64,000 nucleotides of DNA from an uncultured Thalassolituus sp. (GTDB lineage: Bacteria > Pseudomonadota > Gammaproteobacteria > Pseudomonadales > Oceanobacteraceae): the NCBI RefSeq assembly GCF_950066645.1, contig NZ_CATMFB010000016.1, forward strand, positions 1 through 64,000, read 5' to 3'. Shown piece after piece: positions 45,999 to 57,890 of the stretch. The position numbers were made by a program, and so were the translations under genes. How positions within the stretch are numbered: position 1 is the first letter of the stretch; the number at the start of each line of letters is the position of its first letter. The notes under the pieces are model-generated. The model ran no database searches. It was not told where the DNA came from and saw only the letters and a program-made list of their open reading frames with translations.

Positions 45999-47108
45999 TC
46001 AGAAATAAAAATCGATCGTGGCATACAGGGCATCAAAGTCCCCCTCTAACGCCTGTCCGTCACGGTCGAAATAGCCGTTTTGTGTCAGGTACTCGAGGTA
46101 CATCCAACCAGGGCCATATTTGTAGCTCAGGCCGGGAGCGAAGGCGCGGATGGTGTTACTGTCGTTACCTTCGGTGCCCGGCTCTGCGTAGGTCAGATCC
46201 GTGTAGAACGACCAGTTGCCAATGCTGTATCCGAGTTCGGCGGCGTAACGGGTGTTTTCTACAGTGGCGTCCAGATATTCCTCTGGCAGATTCCGCTCTG
46301 TGGTGATGGCCGACACCTTACCCCAGAAGCCGTAATAGTTTGCTGTGTAGTAGAGGGCAGCAGCGGAATGATCACCACTGACTTCGCCGGTGCCTGAGAT
46401 CAGCTCCTGCAAGCCGCCGCTCTGAGCAGACACACCGACCTGAACATAACCATTCAGTGCATAAGACAGATTGCCGACCAGCGTCTGTACTTTCCTGTAT
46501 GTGGCTTTACTGCCCCAGTGGCCGTTGTCATCCATGGTGTCTGTACTGGTGCTCCAGTCATCCGCCAGAAAGAGGGCGGCGTCGTAGTGCAGCCGGTCCA
46601 GCGTCTGAGACACTTTTACGCCAACATCCATCTGGTCGCCGTAGCCGGCGAGAAACATATCGCCCGGCCAGAAGTTATAGGTGGCCCATGCAAAAGGAAC
46701 CTGGTTTTTGCCAATCAGCACCTGCGGACCATCGTCAAACTGGTAACCAACCCAGGCCTTGTGAAGAGCGAACTGACCGCCAGTGCTGTTGTTTTCGGTA
46801 TCGGTGAAGGCACCCGGGCCGAACCGCGTTTCCGCAGAATAGCTCCAGGGTGTGCCTGCGACCTGGCCATCGGCATAAATCACCAGCGCTTCGCTGTCGA
46901 TTACTCCCCAGCTGTTCTCTTGAGATTCGTCGTTCTGTTGGTGCTGGTAGTTAAACCATATCCCACCTGAAATATCCGGGCTGGCAATGCTGTGAGAGGA
47001 AACCATGGTCATCAGGAGTGCAGAGGATGACAGAATTACGGCCTTAGTGAGTGTTCTGGGGAGGGCAGCCCCCTCACGGGTGAGATAGTCAGCAACAGAC
47101 TTCGACAT
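45999..47108 (-). CDS. Outer-membrane porin-like beta-barrel protein
   Basis: A 369-residue protein with an N-terminal signal peptide (LTKAVILSSSALLMTMVSSHSIA, after a 20-residue charged lead). The mature part consists of alternating strands and ends in the aromatic terminus YATIDFYF, as in outer-membrane barrels. HKAWVGYQF followed by LIGKNQVPFAW resembles the early strands of OprP/phosphate-selective porins and related proteins; substrate is unknown. GVKVSQTLDRLHYDAALFLADDW looks like a mid-barrel segment. A conspicuous long inverted repeat lies 62-97 bases upstream of the start. Confidence 0.75.
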   Translation of the reverse strand: MSKSVADYLTREGAALPRTLTKAVILSSSALLMTMVSSHSIASPDISGGIWFNYQHQQNDESQENSWGVIDSEALVIYADGQVAGTPWSYSAETRFGPGAFTDTENNSTGGQFALHKAWVGYQFDDGPQVLIGKNQVPFAWATYNFWPGDMFLAGYGDQMDVGVKVSQTLDRLHYDAALFLADDWSTSTDTMDDNGHWGSKATYRKVQTLVGNLSYALNGYVQVGVSAQSGGLQELISGTGEVSGDHSAAALYYTANYYGFWGKVSAITTERNLPEEYLDATVENTRYAAELGYSIGNWSFYTDLTYAEPGTEGNDSNTIRAFAPGLSYKYGPGWMYLEYLTQNGYFDRDGQALEGDFDALYATIDFYF

Positions 47109-47169
47109 GGATAACTCCTGGCTAGCTGTGTATTGAGGGGCGTCCGCGCTTTCAACGGTGGTTGAAAGA

Positions 47170-47205
47170 AGAATCTATACAATTGTAGCAGTCTGTATAG
47201 ATTCT
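47170..47205. promoter_or_regulatory. Long perfect inverted repeat upstream of the porin gene
   Basis: AGAATCTATACA (47170-47181) and TGTATAGATTCT (47194-47205), perfect 12-base arms with a 12-base spacer (ATTGTAGCAGTC). It lies between the end of the EamA gene and the porin start, both on the minus strand. There is no adjacent T-run, which favours a regulatory site over a terminator. Confidence 0.55.
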
Positions 47206-47235
47206 CCAGTGTCGGTTGAACGGGTCGCTTCCGGG

Positions 47236-48180
47236 CTACTTCAGGCGCGATACGCCAAGCATCACCAGTGCCATACCGATCACGGCCGTCCAGCCAAACG
47301 GTTCTCCCAGAAACAGAATAGCCATAATCGTGGTCATTACCGGGCCTATCGTGCCTGAGACGCTGGCTTTCGCTGGGCCAATCCGTTTGATGGCTTCGCT
47401 GACCATGAACGAAGGGAGAACTGTCGCCATGATTGCGAGCACCAATGTGCCTGTCCAACGAGGTGTGTCCATCTCAGGAATCACCAGCCCTTCACTGATC
47501 GCATAGTGCAGTAGGGTTGCTACCGTGGCCGATCCCATGGAAATACAGGTGAAAAAAAGGCTCCCGAGCTCAGCAATACTGCGCTTGCTGAACAGAATAA
47601 ACAGCGAGAACGACAGAGCGCTCCCAAGAATTAACAGCGTGCCCTTGGTAATGTCGGCTTCGCTGGTGCCCGGAGGGGCGATCTGCAGGTCGTGGCCATA
47701 CACAATGCCTAATCCAATGTAAGTAAGCACCAACGCAGGGATCACGGTTCTGCTGACTTTTGCGCCAAAAAACAGCGCGCCAATCACCACCACCATGCTT
47801 GGGTAGGCGTACAGCATCAGACGTTCCAGCTGAGCGCTGACGTACTCCAGTCCGGACAGATCAAGTAATGAGGCCAGGTAGTAGCCGAGCAGGCCGACCG
47901 CCGCCGCGCGTGCAACATCAGTCGCCTTCGGCTTCTTCTTCATACGACCCCAGAGTACTGCTCCGATGATCAGATAAACAGGCAGGGCAATGACCATGCG
48001 CAGGCCCATAAGCGGCATCGCCGTCATGCCGAGGCCATACAGCCACTTGATGATGATCGGCTTGGTTGAAAACAGAAAGGCAGCACTTAAGGCGAGGATA
48101 AGGCCAAAGCGTATGTTCCCCGGATCATCCGGAGAGGTGTTTTCGGTGTCAGGGACAGGCCCTGTCTGTGGGGCAGCCAT
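47236..48180 (-). CDS. EamA/DMT-family transporter
   Basis: Drug/metabolite-type exporter of 314 residues with ten membrane helices in two EamA halves (about 25-155 and 180-310). Recognisable parts are FGLILALSAAFLFSTKPIIIKWLY, GYYLASLLDLSGLEYVSAQLERLMLY and, in the second half, KASVSGTIGPVMTTIMAILFLGEPF. The second half resembles amino-acid or metabolite exporters; substrate cannot be told. The N-terminus is long and acidic (DTENTSPDDPGN). It precedes the porin gene on the same strand. Confidence 0.88.
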   Translation of the reverse strand: MAAPQTGPVPDTENTSPDDPGNIRFGLILALSAAFLFSTKPIIIKWLYGLGMTAMPLMGLRMVIALPVYLIIGAVLWGRMKKKPKATDVARAAAVGLLGYYLASLLDLSGLEYVSAQLERLMLYAYPSMVVVIGALFFGAKVSRTVIPALVLTYIGLGIVYGHDLQIAPPGTSEADITKGTLLILGSALSFSLFILFSKRSIAELGSLFFTCISMGSATVATLLHYAISEGLVIPEMDTPRWTGTLVLAIMATVLPSFMVSEAIKRIGPAKASVSGTIGPVMTTIMAILFLGEPFGWTAVIGMALVMLGVSRLK

Positions 48181-50220
<2,040 letters not shown>

Positions 50221-50242
50221 TTTTTAAACACTTTAACTTTAA

Positions 50243-51592
<1,350 letters not shown>

Positions 51593-51599
51593 TACCTGC

Positions 51600-51706
51600 T
51601 GCGCTCGATGATACGGCGTTAAAAATTTCCGTGGGGTGCTCATGTACTACTTGTACACTCCGCTCCCCCAGAAATTTTTGCCTTGTCTCATCATCGCTCG
51701 CGACGG
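51600..51706. repeat. Long intergenic hairpin element after eno
   Basis: A long imperfect inverted repeat: left arm GCGCTCGATGAT...TTAAAAATTTC (51602-51630) and right arm GAAATTTTTGCC...ATCATCGCTCGC (51673-51706). The centre holds GTAC-TACTT-GTAC and GGGG/CCCC. I have the impression that such elements recur in related genomes, but cannot confirm it. It would form a stem of nearly 100 bases at the 3' end of the eno transcript. Confidence 0.65.
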
Positions 51707-51740
51707 TCTTACAAATCGCTACTGCGCTCGTGACGCGATT

Positions 51741-51774
51741 GCTAACTTGCGAAACCGCTTATCGGTTGAGTTAG
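51741..51774. repeat. Second hairpin downstream of eno
   Basis: CTAACTTGCGAAACCGC and its complement-like TCGGTTGAGTTAG form a stem (CTAAC/GTTAG plus AACCG/CGGTT). It lies immediately before the terminator-like hairpin at 51777. Together with the long element the region 51600-51808 is unusually structured. Confidence 0.5.
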
Positions 51775-51776
51775 AA

Positions 51777-51808
51777 AAAAACGCCGCTTTTTAGTGGCGT
51801 TTTTTTTA
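51777..51808 (+). terminator. Rho-independent terminator downstream of eno
   Basis: AAAAACGCC, loop of about ten bases and GGCGTTTTTTTT. It is about 180 bases after the eno stop, beyond the two hairpin elements, and works on the plus strand; the A-run on the left also allows minus-strand use. Confidence 0.85.
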
Positions 51809-52007
51809 TTTAGAGTATTGATAGGTCCGTTAGGTTTTTCAAAGAGTTGGATGCTTTCGAATAATATTTTTTTAGTCTGATTTTTCTTCGAAGAGACTTG
51901 TCTTGCGCTATATGTCAGTTGTCAGAACAGAAGTTTATATCTTCTGGTATGCTTTTTTTGATTTCGGTTATACCGATTGTCATAGCCGATACACTAGGAG
52001 AGATGCT

Positions 52008-52403
52008 GTGTTAAGGATGAAAGATCTCAGTGAGATCAAGGCGTTAAGTTTTTATGCACACATGTTTCTGGCATTGTTTTATACGATCCTTGCCAATCCA
52101 ATCTACGCTTTTCGAGGTGATTCCAATTTTCCAGATTATTTCTTGAAAATGCATATTGCGCTTACGGGTTTGGATTATTTATTTATCTTTCTGGTGCCAT
52201 TGGCTTCTGGAATACTACTGATGTTAGGAGTATTGCTAGCAAGGGTAATTGGTTACTCTAGCACTCTGGCTGTAATTTCACTGTTTCTTTTCCTCATTTA
52301 TTCAATTTCGATAGCTTTTGGGTATGTTGGTTTTTATATGTTCAATTTGATCCTAGTGATTGTTCTAATTATAGAACGAAAAGTCAGAGAACTAAGATCC
52401 TGA
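52008..52403 (+). CDS. AT-rich integral membrane protein, unknown
   Basis: About 131 residues, three or four helices (FLALFYTILANPIYAF, GLDYLFIFLVPLASGILLMLGVLLA, LAVISLFLFLIYSISIAFGYVG and FYMFNLILVIVLIIE) and a short charged C-terminus (RKVRELRS). The frame is open from 51903, but TAGGAGAG lies five bases before the in-frame GTG at 52008; the ATG at 52017 is the alternative. Codon use is clearly AT-rich compared with eno, suggesting foreign origin. No family recognised. Confidence 0.55.
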   Translation: MLRMKDLSEIKALSFYAHMFLALFYTILANPIYAFRGDSNFPDYFLKMHIALTGLDYLFIFLVPLASGILLMLGVLLARVIGYSSTLAVISLFLFLIYSISIAFGYVGFYMFNLILVIVLIIERKVRELRS

Positions 52404-52853
52404 TAGTCTTTGGTTGCTGTGTTATATCGCTACTATTGTAGTCGAGAAAATATTCTGGATATCTTCGGGATTAGTATGACGGAAAGAGTACTGTAGAAAT
52501 ATGGAGGTTGTAGTGAGTAACAAATTTCTAGGATACGTTTTCATAGAAGAGCTCGAATAGGGAAGGAGCGTTTCCTTTGAATTTCCTCTAAGGTACAAAA
52601 GAGCGTTTAAGCACAGGTCGATCGTATTGTTGAGGCTGAGCGCTTGAGGGGACGATTGGCGTATTATTTGTATTACCATTACGTATTTTTACGAGGCCTT
52701 TGGTTATCTCGAAAAAGTGAAAGCTTTGAATTGGCACTTGATGTATACATGCTTGCTCATAGAGATGTATTATCGATAGAAGGTGAAGATGTGGGTCGCA
52801 ATATAAGAGTCACATATAAGCCGAAAAGGTAATTTAGCAATAGAGCCAAACCA
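52404..52853. other. AT-rich region, possibly with a short gene or gene remnant
   Basis: About 450 AT-rich bases. A 62-codon frame (52644-52832) opens on a TTG preceded by GAGG and encodes a Tyr/Leu-rich start and a basic end (YKPKR). It continues in frame upstream to a stop just before GCACAGGTC, so it could be the tail of a decayed gene. An opposite 85-codon frame (52422-52679) lacks a ribosome site. I cannot support either as a real gene. Confidence 0.35.
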
Positions 52854-53318
52854 ATGCTTGAACACCCAAAAGTCGAACTCTTGACCGTCAACCGCGATGA
52901 CGCCAATGATCCGCTGTCAGCCTGGTCAAAACATGCTTTTGAGCTTGATGGCGCTGAGTGGCCGTCGGTTGAGCATTACTATCAGGCAATGAAATTTGAG
53001 GATGCCGGTTATCGCGAGCAGATTCGTCATGCCGAGCATCCGAAGCAAGCCGTAAAGCTTGGTCATGCGAAGTTTAAGAAGCGTCGTAAAGACTGGAAGA
53101 AAAATAGTGTGACTTACATGATCCGGGGCACTTATACCAAGTGCCGGACACATCGGGAAGTGGCGGACAAACTACTGGAAAGTGGTGAGATTAAGATCTC
53201 GAACCTGACCATGTATGACTATTTCTGGGGGAGCGGCCGGGATATGCGTGGTAAAAATAACTACGGCAAAGTATTGATGGCGGTTCGCGACAAGCTGAAT
53301 GAAGAGGCGGCCGGTTGA
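52854..53318 (+). CDS. NADAR-family protein (YbiA-like)
   Basis: NADAR/YbiA-type protein, 154 residues. The fold hydrolyses N-glycosidic bonds, of riboflavin intermediates in YbiA and of ADP-ribose in other members; some members sit in NAD-linked conflict loci. Typical features are AWSKHAFELDGAEWPSVEHYYQAMKF (key WPSVEHYYQAMKF), HPKQAVKLG, and MYDYFWGSGRDMRGKNNYGKVLMAVR near the C-terminus, with conserved Trp/Gly and Asn. No obvious ADP-ribosyltransferase partner is adjacent. A GAGGCGG/CCGCCTC hairpin overlaps the stop. Confidence 0.88.
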   Translation: MLEHPKVELLTVNRDDANDPLSAWSKHAFELDGAEWPSVEHYYQAMKFEDAGYREQIRHAEHPKQAVKLGHAKFKKRRKDWKKNSVTYMIRGTYTKCRTHREVADKLLESGEIKISNLTMYDYFWGSGRDMRGKNNYGKVLMAVRDKLNEEAAG

Positions 53319-53344
53319 TCCGCCTCTGAAATCTGCCCCGAGTA

Positions 53345-54541
53345 TCAGGCTGATACGACTTTATTCCGTCCGGTTTCTTTTGCCTCGTACAGTGCTTTAT
53401 CTGCGGTCTTCAGCAGATCACTCATGGCTTCAACCCCCGGTGATGGGTAGCAGGCGACTCCCAGGCTGGCCGTCACTTCTATTTTCTGACCATCCACTTC
53501 AACGGCCATATGACTGATGCGCTTGCGCAGACGCTCGGCGATCAGTTTCGCTTGTACCAGCGTGGTGCCCGGCAACAGTACCGCAAATTCTTCACCGCCG
53601 TATCTGCCGACTTCATCGTTGGGGCGGGCGTTCTCCATCATCACTTTAGACGCGGCGACAAGCACCTCGTCACCCGCATGATGCCCCCAGGTGTCATTGA
53701 TCTGCTTGAAGTGATCAAGGTCGATCATGATGCAGGCGAGAGGCGGCAGGGTCGTTGAATCTGCGGCTCTGGCGCGACGGATTTCTTCCTGTCCCCGGGT
53801 GATCAGAGAGTTACGGTTTGACAGACGCGTAAGGCCATCAATGGTCGACATCTCAAGGTAGAGGTTCTCCCGTTCTGCCCAGCGCTTCATTGCCAGAATA
53901 CAGAGGTAGATCAGGGGGGCGAGAATAAAGGCGACGGTCATCCGGATTGCCATCCAGCCATCAAACGGACGGCCGTTGTCAGCCACCGGAGATTTTTCGA
54001 GAAGCATAGCGTGGGGGAGAATCTGCATCAGGTCCAGCGCCGACATACCGCCCAGAAGGGGCACAACTATCCAGAAACAGAACTGTATTTTGTTCACGTC
54101 CGCCAACGTACAGGTGATGATGACTCCCAGAAATATAATCAACAGTGCTTCCGACAGGTAAGTGCCGGTCAGATAGCCGGTTGTGAGAACGACGATCAGG
54201 AAGCTGGCGATGATCACATTCTCAAATAGCGGCCAGTCGTCGGTGTAACGACGTAGCTTCAGCGCTGCCAGAATAAAGCCCACCATGACGGCGATATGCC
54301 CGATATAGAGAACAGTCAGGAAGCTGACGAGAGGCTGGTTGAGCCATTCCGGCACCTGGGTGTTAGCGATCCACATGGTACTGCCGAATGATAGTGGCGC
54401 AAGAATGACCAGACAGGCGAGCAGGATAAACCGGTCGATCGGCCGCCAGTCCATAGGGTTAGATATTCGGATATTAAGAAAGCTGCCGATGGCGCTGGCT
54501 TTTGAGTCCTGATTCATTTCCGGGCTACTGTGACTGAACAT
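53345..54541 (-). CDS. Diguanylate cyclase (GGDEF) with membrane N-terminal region
   Basis: Synthesises cyclic di-GMP. Six or seven membrane helices occupy about residues 30-220 (for example FILLACLVILAPLSF, FLTVLYIGHIAVMVGFILAAL and IIFLGVIITCTLADV), and a GGDEF domain follows (about 240-398). The active site reads RYGGEEFAVLLPG, and an RPND motif five residues before it is an intact RxxD inhibitory I-site. The start is uncertain: ATG at 54541, ATG at 54517 or a TTG at 54562. The gene lies convergent with NADAR and shows no obvious operon partner. Confidence 0.87.
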   Translation of the reverse strand: MFSHSSPEMNQDSKASAIGSFLNIRISNPMDWRPIDRFILLACLVILAPLSFGSTMWIANTQVPEWLNQPLVSFLTVLYIGHIAVMVGFILAALKLRRYTDDWPLFENVIIASFLIVVLTTGYLTGTYLSEALLIIFLGVIITCTLADVNKIQFCFWIVVPLLGGMSALDLMQILPHAMLLEKSPVADNGRPFDGWMAIRMTVAFILAPLIYLCILAMKRWAERENLYLEMSTIDGLTRLSNRNSLITRGQEEIRRARAADSTTLPPLACIMIDLDHFKQINDTWGHHAGDEVLVAASKVMMENARPNDEVGRYGGEEFAVLLPGTTLVQAKLIAERLRKRISHMAVEVDGQKIEVTASLGVACYPSPGVEAMSDLLKTADKALYEAKETGRNKVVSA

Positions 54542-54621
54542 TGAATATGCCTGCGCAAGCAACAGGCTATATTCAAGCGTAGATGACAGTGACCTGTTTG
54601 ACCAACGGGATCCTTGCGAAA

Positions 54622-55473
54622 TCAGGGAAGTGGCGTGTATTCGCGGTTATCGCCCGGAATATCCGCAAAACGTTGTTCCTCCCAGTCGGTTTTGGCCTGC
54701 TCAATGCGTTCTTTGCTGAAGGACACGAAGTTCCAGTAAATGTAAGGCACGACAGGCCAGTGCTCTCCGCCAAGAAGTATGACCCGCGAGTATTCTGGGG
54801 CATTCAGCTCTGTGCCTGCCTCAAGCAGTACGAAATCGCCCTTCGCGTAGGTCTCGCCTTCGTAATGTATCTTGCCCTCCAGTACATACATGGCGCACTC
54901 CTGTTCAGGCTCAGGACGTTCCAGCTGAGTATCCTGGCTGAATATTACGTCGAGAAAGAACATCGGGGAGTAGGTTTTGATGGGGGATGTCATACCCAGT
55001 GCATCCCCGGCGATCAGGCGAGCGAATACTCCTTTCTCATTAAACTGGGGGAGCTGGCATTTCTTATGATGGGTAAATGACGGTTCAATTTCTGCGAACT
55101 GTTCGGGCAGTGCGATCCAGCATTGCAGGCCATTCATGGCGTGAGGCGCCGCTTTGGTTTCGTGGGTCTCGCGTTCGGAATGAACAATGCCTCGCCCTGC
55201 GGTCATCCAGTTTACGTCGCCCGGGAGTATCTCTACATGATTTCCCAGGCTGTCCCTATGAAGAATGGATCCTTCTGTAAGATAGGTGAGGGTAGCCAGG
55301 CCAATGTGAGGGTGAGGGCGCACATCAATGCCCTGACCCGCGTCAAAATGGGCGGGCCCCATGTGATCAAGGAAGATAAAAGGCCCAACCATTCGTTTCT
55401 GAGCGTGAGGAAGTATCCGGGTCACACTGAAGCCATCAAGGTCTTTGCTTTTTCCGGTCAGTCTCTGGGCCAT
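54622..55473 (-). CDS. Pirin family protein
   Basis: Cupin-superfamily pirin, 283 residues. In bacteria members (for example YhhW) show quercetinase activity or interact with other enzymes. Metal-binding His are seen in RPHPHIGLATLTYLTEG and GRGIVHSERE; FDAGQGIDVRPHPH and LQCWIALPEQ are family-typical. The bicupin C-terminal part includes YVLEGKIHYEGE and LLLEAGTELNAPEYSRVILLGGE (key LGGEHWP). It is divergent from the hotdog protein gene. Confidence 0.9.
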   Translation of the reverse strand: MAQRLTGKSKDLDGFSVTRILPHAQKRMVGPFIFLDHMGPAHFDAGQGIDVRPHPHIGLATLTYLTEGSILHRDSLGNHVEILPGDVNWMTAGRGIVHSERETHETKAAPHAMNGLQCWIALPEQFAEIEPSFTHHKKCQLPQFNEKGVFARLIAGDALGMTSPIKTYSPMFFLDVIFSQDTQLERPEPEQECAMYVLEGKIHYEGETYAKGDFVLLEAGTELNAPEYSRVILLGGEHWPVVPYIYWNFVSFSKERIEQAKTDWEEQRFADIPGDNREYTPLP

Positions 55474-55543
55474 GACGAATGTCTCCGTTGAGTGGGGCGC
55501 CTATACTGTATGGTGTTCTGTCCCAATGTTAGTCAGGTTGATT

Positions 55544-55951
55544 ATGGCAAGTAAGTCAGAGTTAGAGCAGTTTTTCGAAAATGATTTCCCGCAAGCCGAC
55601 TTCGTCATCGAAGATGTGGGTGACAGAGCGGCGAAAATCCGAAAGCGGATCACCCAGAACCACCTCCGCCCCGGTGGTACGGTATCTGGGCCAGTATTGA
55701 TGGAAGTCGCCGATGCAGCCTTGTATGTCGCCATACTCGGTGAGCTAGGCCTGGTGGCGATGGCAGTGACGACCAGTCTGAATGTTAACTTTCTGAGAAA
55801 ACCGGCGGCAGATAAAGACATTATTGCGGATTGCTCACTGATGAAAGTCGGGAAGTCGCTGGTTGTTGGTGAGGTATCCCTGTATTCAGAAGGCCAGCCT
55901 GAACCCGTTGCGCATGCGGTCGGCAGCTACGCGATACCACCCCGGAAGTAG
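55544..55951 (+). CDS. Hotdog-fold PaaI-type thioesterase family protein
   Basis: A 135-residue hotdog domain. The central LRPGGTVSGPVLMEVADAALYVAILGE resembles the PaaI/YdiI signature in which an acidic residue (here Glu in MEVADAA) acts on the thioester. VTTSLNVNFLRKPAAD follows, typical for acyl-CoA thioesterases. Substrate unknown. The frame is open from 55445; the ATG at 55544 is chosen from domain length. Divergent from the pirin gene. Confidence 0.83.
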   Translation: MASKSELEQFFENDFPQADFVIEDVGDRAAKIRKRITQNHLRPGGTVSGPVLMEVADAALYVAILGELGLVAMAVTTSLNVNFLRKPAADKDIIADCSLMKVGKSLVVGEVSLYSEGQPEPVAHAVGSYAIPPRK

Positions 55952-56039
55952 ATCTCACAACTGGCCTGTACAGATTGATTTAACAGGCCAATCGTTTATC
56001 CTGTCGGCCATTATGGAACTGCATTGCAAAGGACGCATG

Positions 56040-57101
56040 ATGGCTGATGTACCTCTCTCAAATTACCTCGTTTATTCGTCGGAAGCTAAAGAAGGCGTTG
56101 GACGTGCTGTATACATCGACCCCTCCCTTATAGCGACATTCACGGAATGTGTTGATCCAACCTGTGAAGTCGGGCGCAATGTAGCGGTTCAGATTCAGCA
56201 GCAGCTGTCATCTACTGCTGGCGGTGTGAAGTCTGGCCAGTCCGTTGGAGATGCGGCTGAGTTCTACTCTGATATCGGTAGTATCGATCAGAGATTTGTA
56301 CGGGTGTTCTATCGGATCCTGCAGGCGGAATGCAGTGAAAACAGTCGGGGTCCGGGAGTGTATATCCATGACATTAAGCGTTTTCAGAATAACTCTGCGG
56401 GTACCGGTACTGGACTCTTCCGGATGAAGCACGAAGCTGGTAGCTGGAGGGGGGCGGCTGAGCCACAAGGAACGTTATCTACGAATATCTTAAGAATGGG
56501 GTCGCAAGTAACGAGTTCAGGCTTGATGGAATTAGATGAATTAGCGGACGAGTTGCTAGAGGCTAGTTCTCAAGCAACATATAAGACCGACTTTAATCTC
56601 TATCACTGCCCTTTAGCTGTTGTAAATAACGGCGAAGAATATGACACCCCGGAAAAGCGATTTAAGATCTTAAGCCCTGAAGATCTTGCTGAAGTATTTA
56701 CAAAAACGGTCAATATTAACCGTTGGGATAGTAACAGCGTTGCTCAGGATTCATATACCGTATATTGCTACGGTGATGCTTCTAAGCTATTGCAGGGTGC
56801 TCTTGAAAGGCTTGGGAGAGCGGGGAATGTATCTCTTTCAAACTTTACCTTTGAAGTTATTGCGCCTCATTCCCCTTATAGCCAGTTGGAAAAGTTGGTG
56901 AAGAACCTCAAGGGGAAGGCGAATCTGAATGCTAGCTCGACAACCGCTGCCTCGGGTGTTTATCAGCGGTTTGATATCGATTCGACAAGCGAAGACAGCA
57001 TTGCGGCTTTTAAAAAATATGGTGAGCTGAAAAAGAATAAAACGAACATTAGCTTCTCTGAGTTATGGCGGGGGCTTGGTGGGGTATTGGCACTCAACTA
57101 G
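56040..57101 (+). CDS. Unknown protein, first gene of a three-gene cassette
   Basis: A 353-residue soluble protein with no signal peptide or membrane helix. Notable segments are AVYIDPSLIATFTECVDPTC, a Ser/Thr/Gly-rich stretch around 120-140, ELADELLEASSQATYKTDF and a C-terminal FSELWRGLGGVLALN. I recognise no family. The start is the second of two adjacent ATG codons (56037/56040), six bases after AAAGGA; the open frame runs back to 55863 but overlaps the hotdog gene. Eighteen to twenty-seven bases separate it from the next gene. Codons are more AT-rich than in the nearby pirin gene. Confidence 0.7.
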   Translation: MADVPLSNYLVYSSEAKEGVGRAVYIDPSLIATFTECVDPTCEVGRNVAVQIQQQLSSTAGGVKSGQSVGDAAEFYSDIGSIDQRFVRVFYRILQAECSENSRGPGVYIHDIKRFQNNSAGTGTGLFRMKHEAGSWRGAAEPQGTLSTNILRMGSQVTSSGLMELDELADELLEASSQATYKTDFNLYHCPLAVVNNGEEYDTPEKRFKILSPEDLAEVFTKTVNINRWDSNSVAQDSYTVYCYGDASKLLQGALERLGRAGNVSLSNFTFEVIAPHSPYSQLEKLVKNLKGKANLNASSTTAASGVYQRFDIDSTSEDSIAAFKKYGELKKNKTNISFSELWRGLGGVLALN

Positions 57102-57128
57102 TCAGTCTGAGATTAAGGAATGGTACTT

Positions 57129-57887
57129 ATGAACTTCCCTAAGGTAAGCCTCCCTGAAAATACGGCGACTTATTGCATACAAGTGAACGATGCCCGGCTG
57201 GTGTTTCATTGTGAAGATGAGGCGAGGTATACCGATAAGTATGTCTTTCACTTTGAAGCGACGTGTCAGGGCCTGATATCAAATCCTGACTATACGGGGG
57301 AGATTATCCCTTTACGTACAAGATTTGCTCTGCTTGATGATGATTTGATGAAAGAGCATCCCAACTGGTTATGTCCGATAAAAATTCAGATATGGCCGAA
57401 ATCTGAGCTGCTTATGGAGAGCCGTAAGTGGGAAGGTTCTGAGGATCTCCGTAGTAATTCATTAAAATTTTATGAGCGTTGGAAATCAAGCGAAGACCGG
57501 GAGGAAGATGATCTGACTCCTCGGAAGGCAGAAGATTTCTCTGTTTTAAGTGTAAATGGACGTTCATGGGCTTATGCTGCTTCTGGCCTTTATGGGCAGT
57601 GGGAGAACGCCATTACGGAATTGTCTGCTAACCTGGTGTTAATTGTCATATTTTCGGCGAAATCCTGCTGGACTCGTGATACTTTCCCGCCAGAGGGCCT
57701 TAAAGATCATCTGATGCCTTTCTTTACGGACTACCTCTCCCGCATTCAGATTATCCCAACCGAAGGTGTCCCCGAGTCTGAACTTCCACCGCTTGGTTTT
57801 TACCCATCGAAGCGAGAAGAGAAAGAGATTGATAGCGAAGGTAAAACCGTCGTCGAAGACACTTCATCCAGTGAGTGGGGCTGGTAG
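57129..57887 (+). CDS. Unknown protein, second gene of a three-gene cassette
   Basis: About 252 residues, soluble and acidic at the C-terminus (KREEKEIDSEGKTVVEDTSS). No signal peptide; the short hydrophobic run NLVLIVIFSAK is likely a buried strand. Segments such as ARLVFHCEDEARYTDKYVFHFEATCQG and RSWAYAASGLYGQWENAITELSANLVL suggest an alpha/beta fold that I do not recognise. An upstream ATG at 57120 would add three residues; ATTAAGGA lies before it, so either start is possible. Three bases separate it from the next gene. Confidence 0.7.
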   Translation: MNFPKVSLPENTATYCIQVNDARLVFHCEDEARYTDKYVFHFEATCQGLISNPDYTGEIIPLRTRFALLDDDLMKEHPNWLCPIKIQIWPKSELLMESRKWEGSEDLRSNSLKFYERWKSSEDREEDDLTPRKAEDFSVLSVNGRSWAYAASGLYGQWENAITELSANLVLIVIFSAKSCWTRDTFPPEGLKDHLMPFFTDYLSRIQIIPTEGVPESELPPLGFYPSKREEKEIDSEGKTVVEDTSSSEWGW

Positions 57888-57890
57888 GTT

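Noticed and set aside
52644-52832. 62-codon open frame in the AT-rich gap before the NADAR gene
   Set aside because: TTG start only and no recognisable domain; kept as a possible remnant in the region note, not as a gene.
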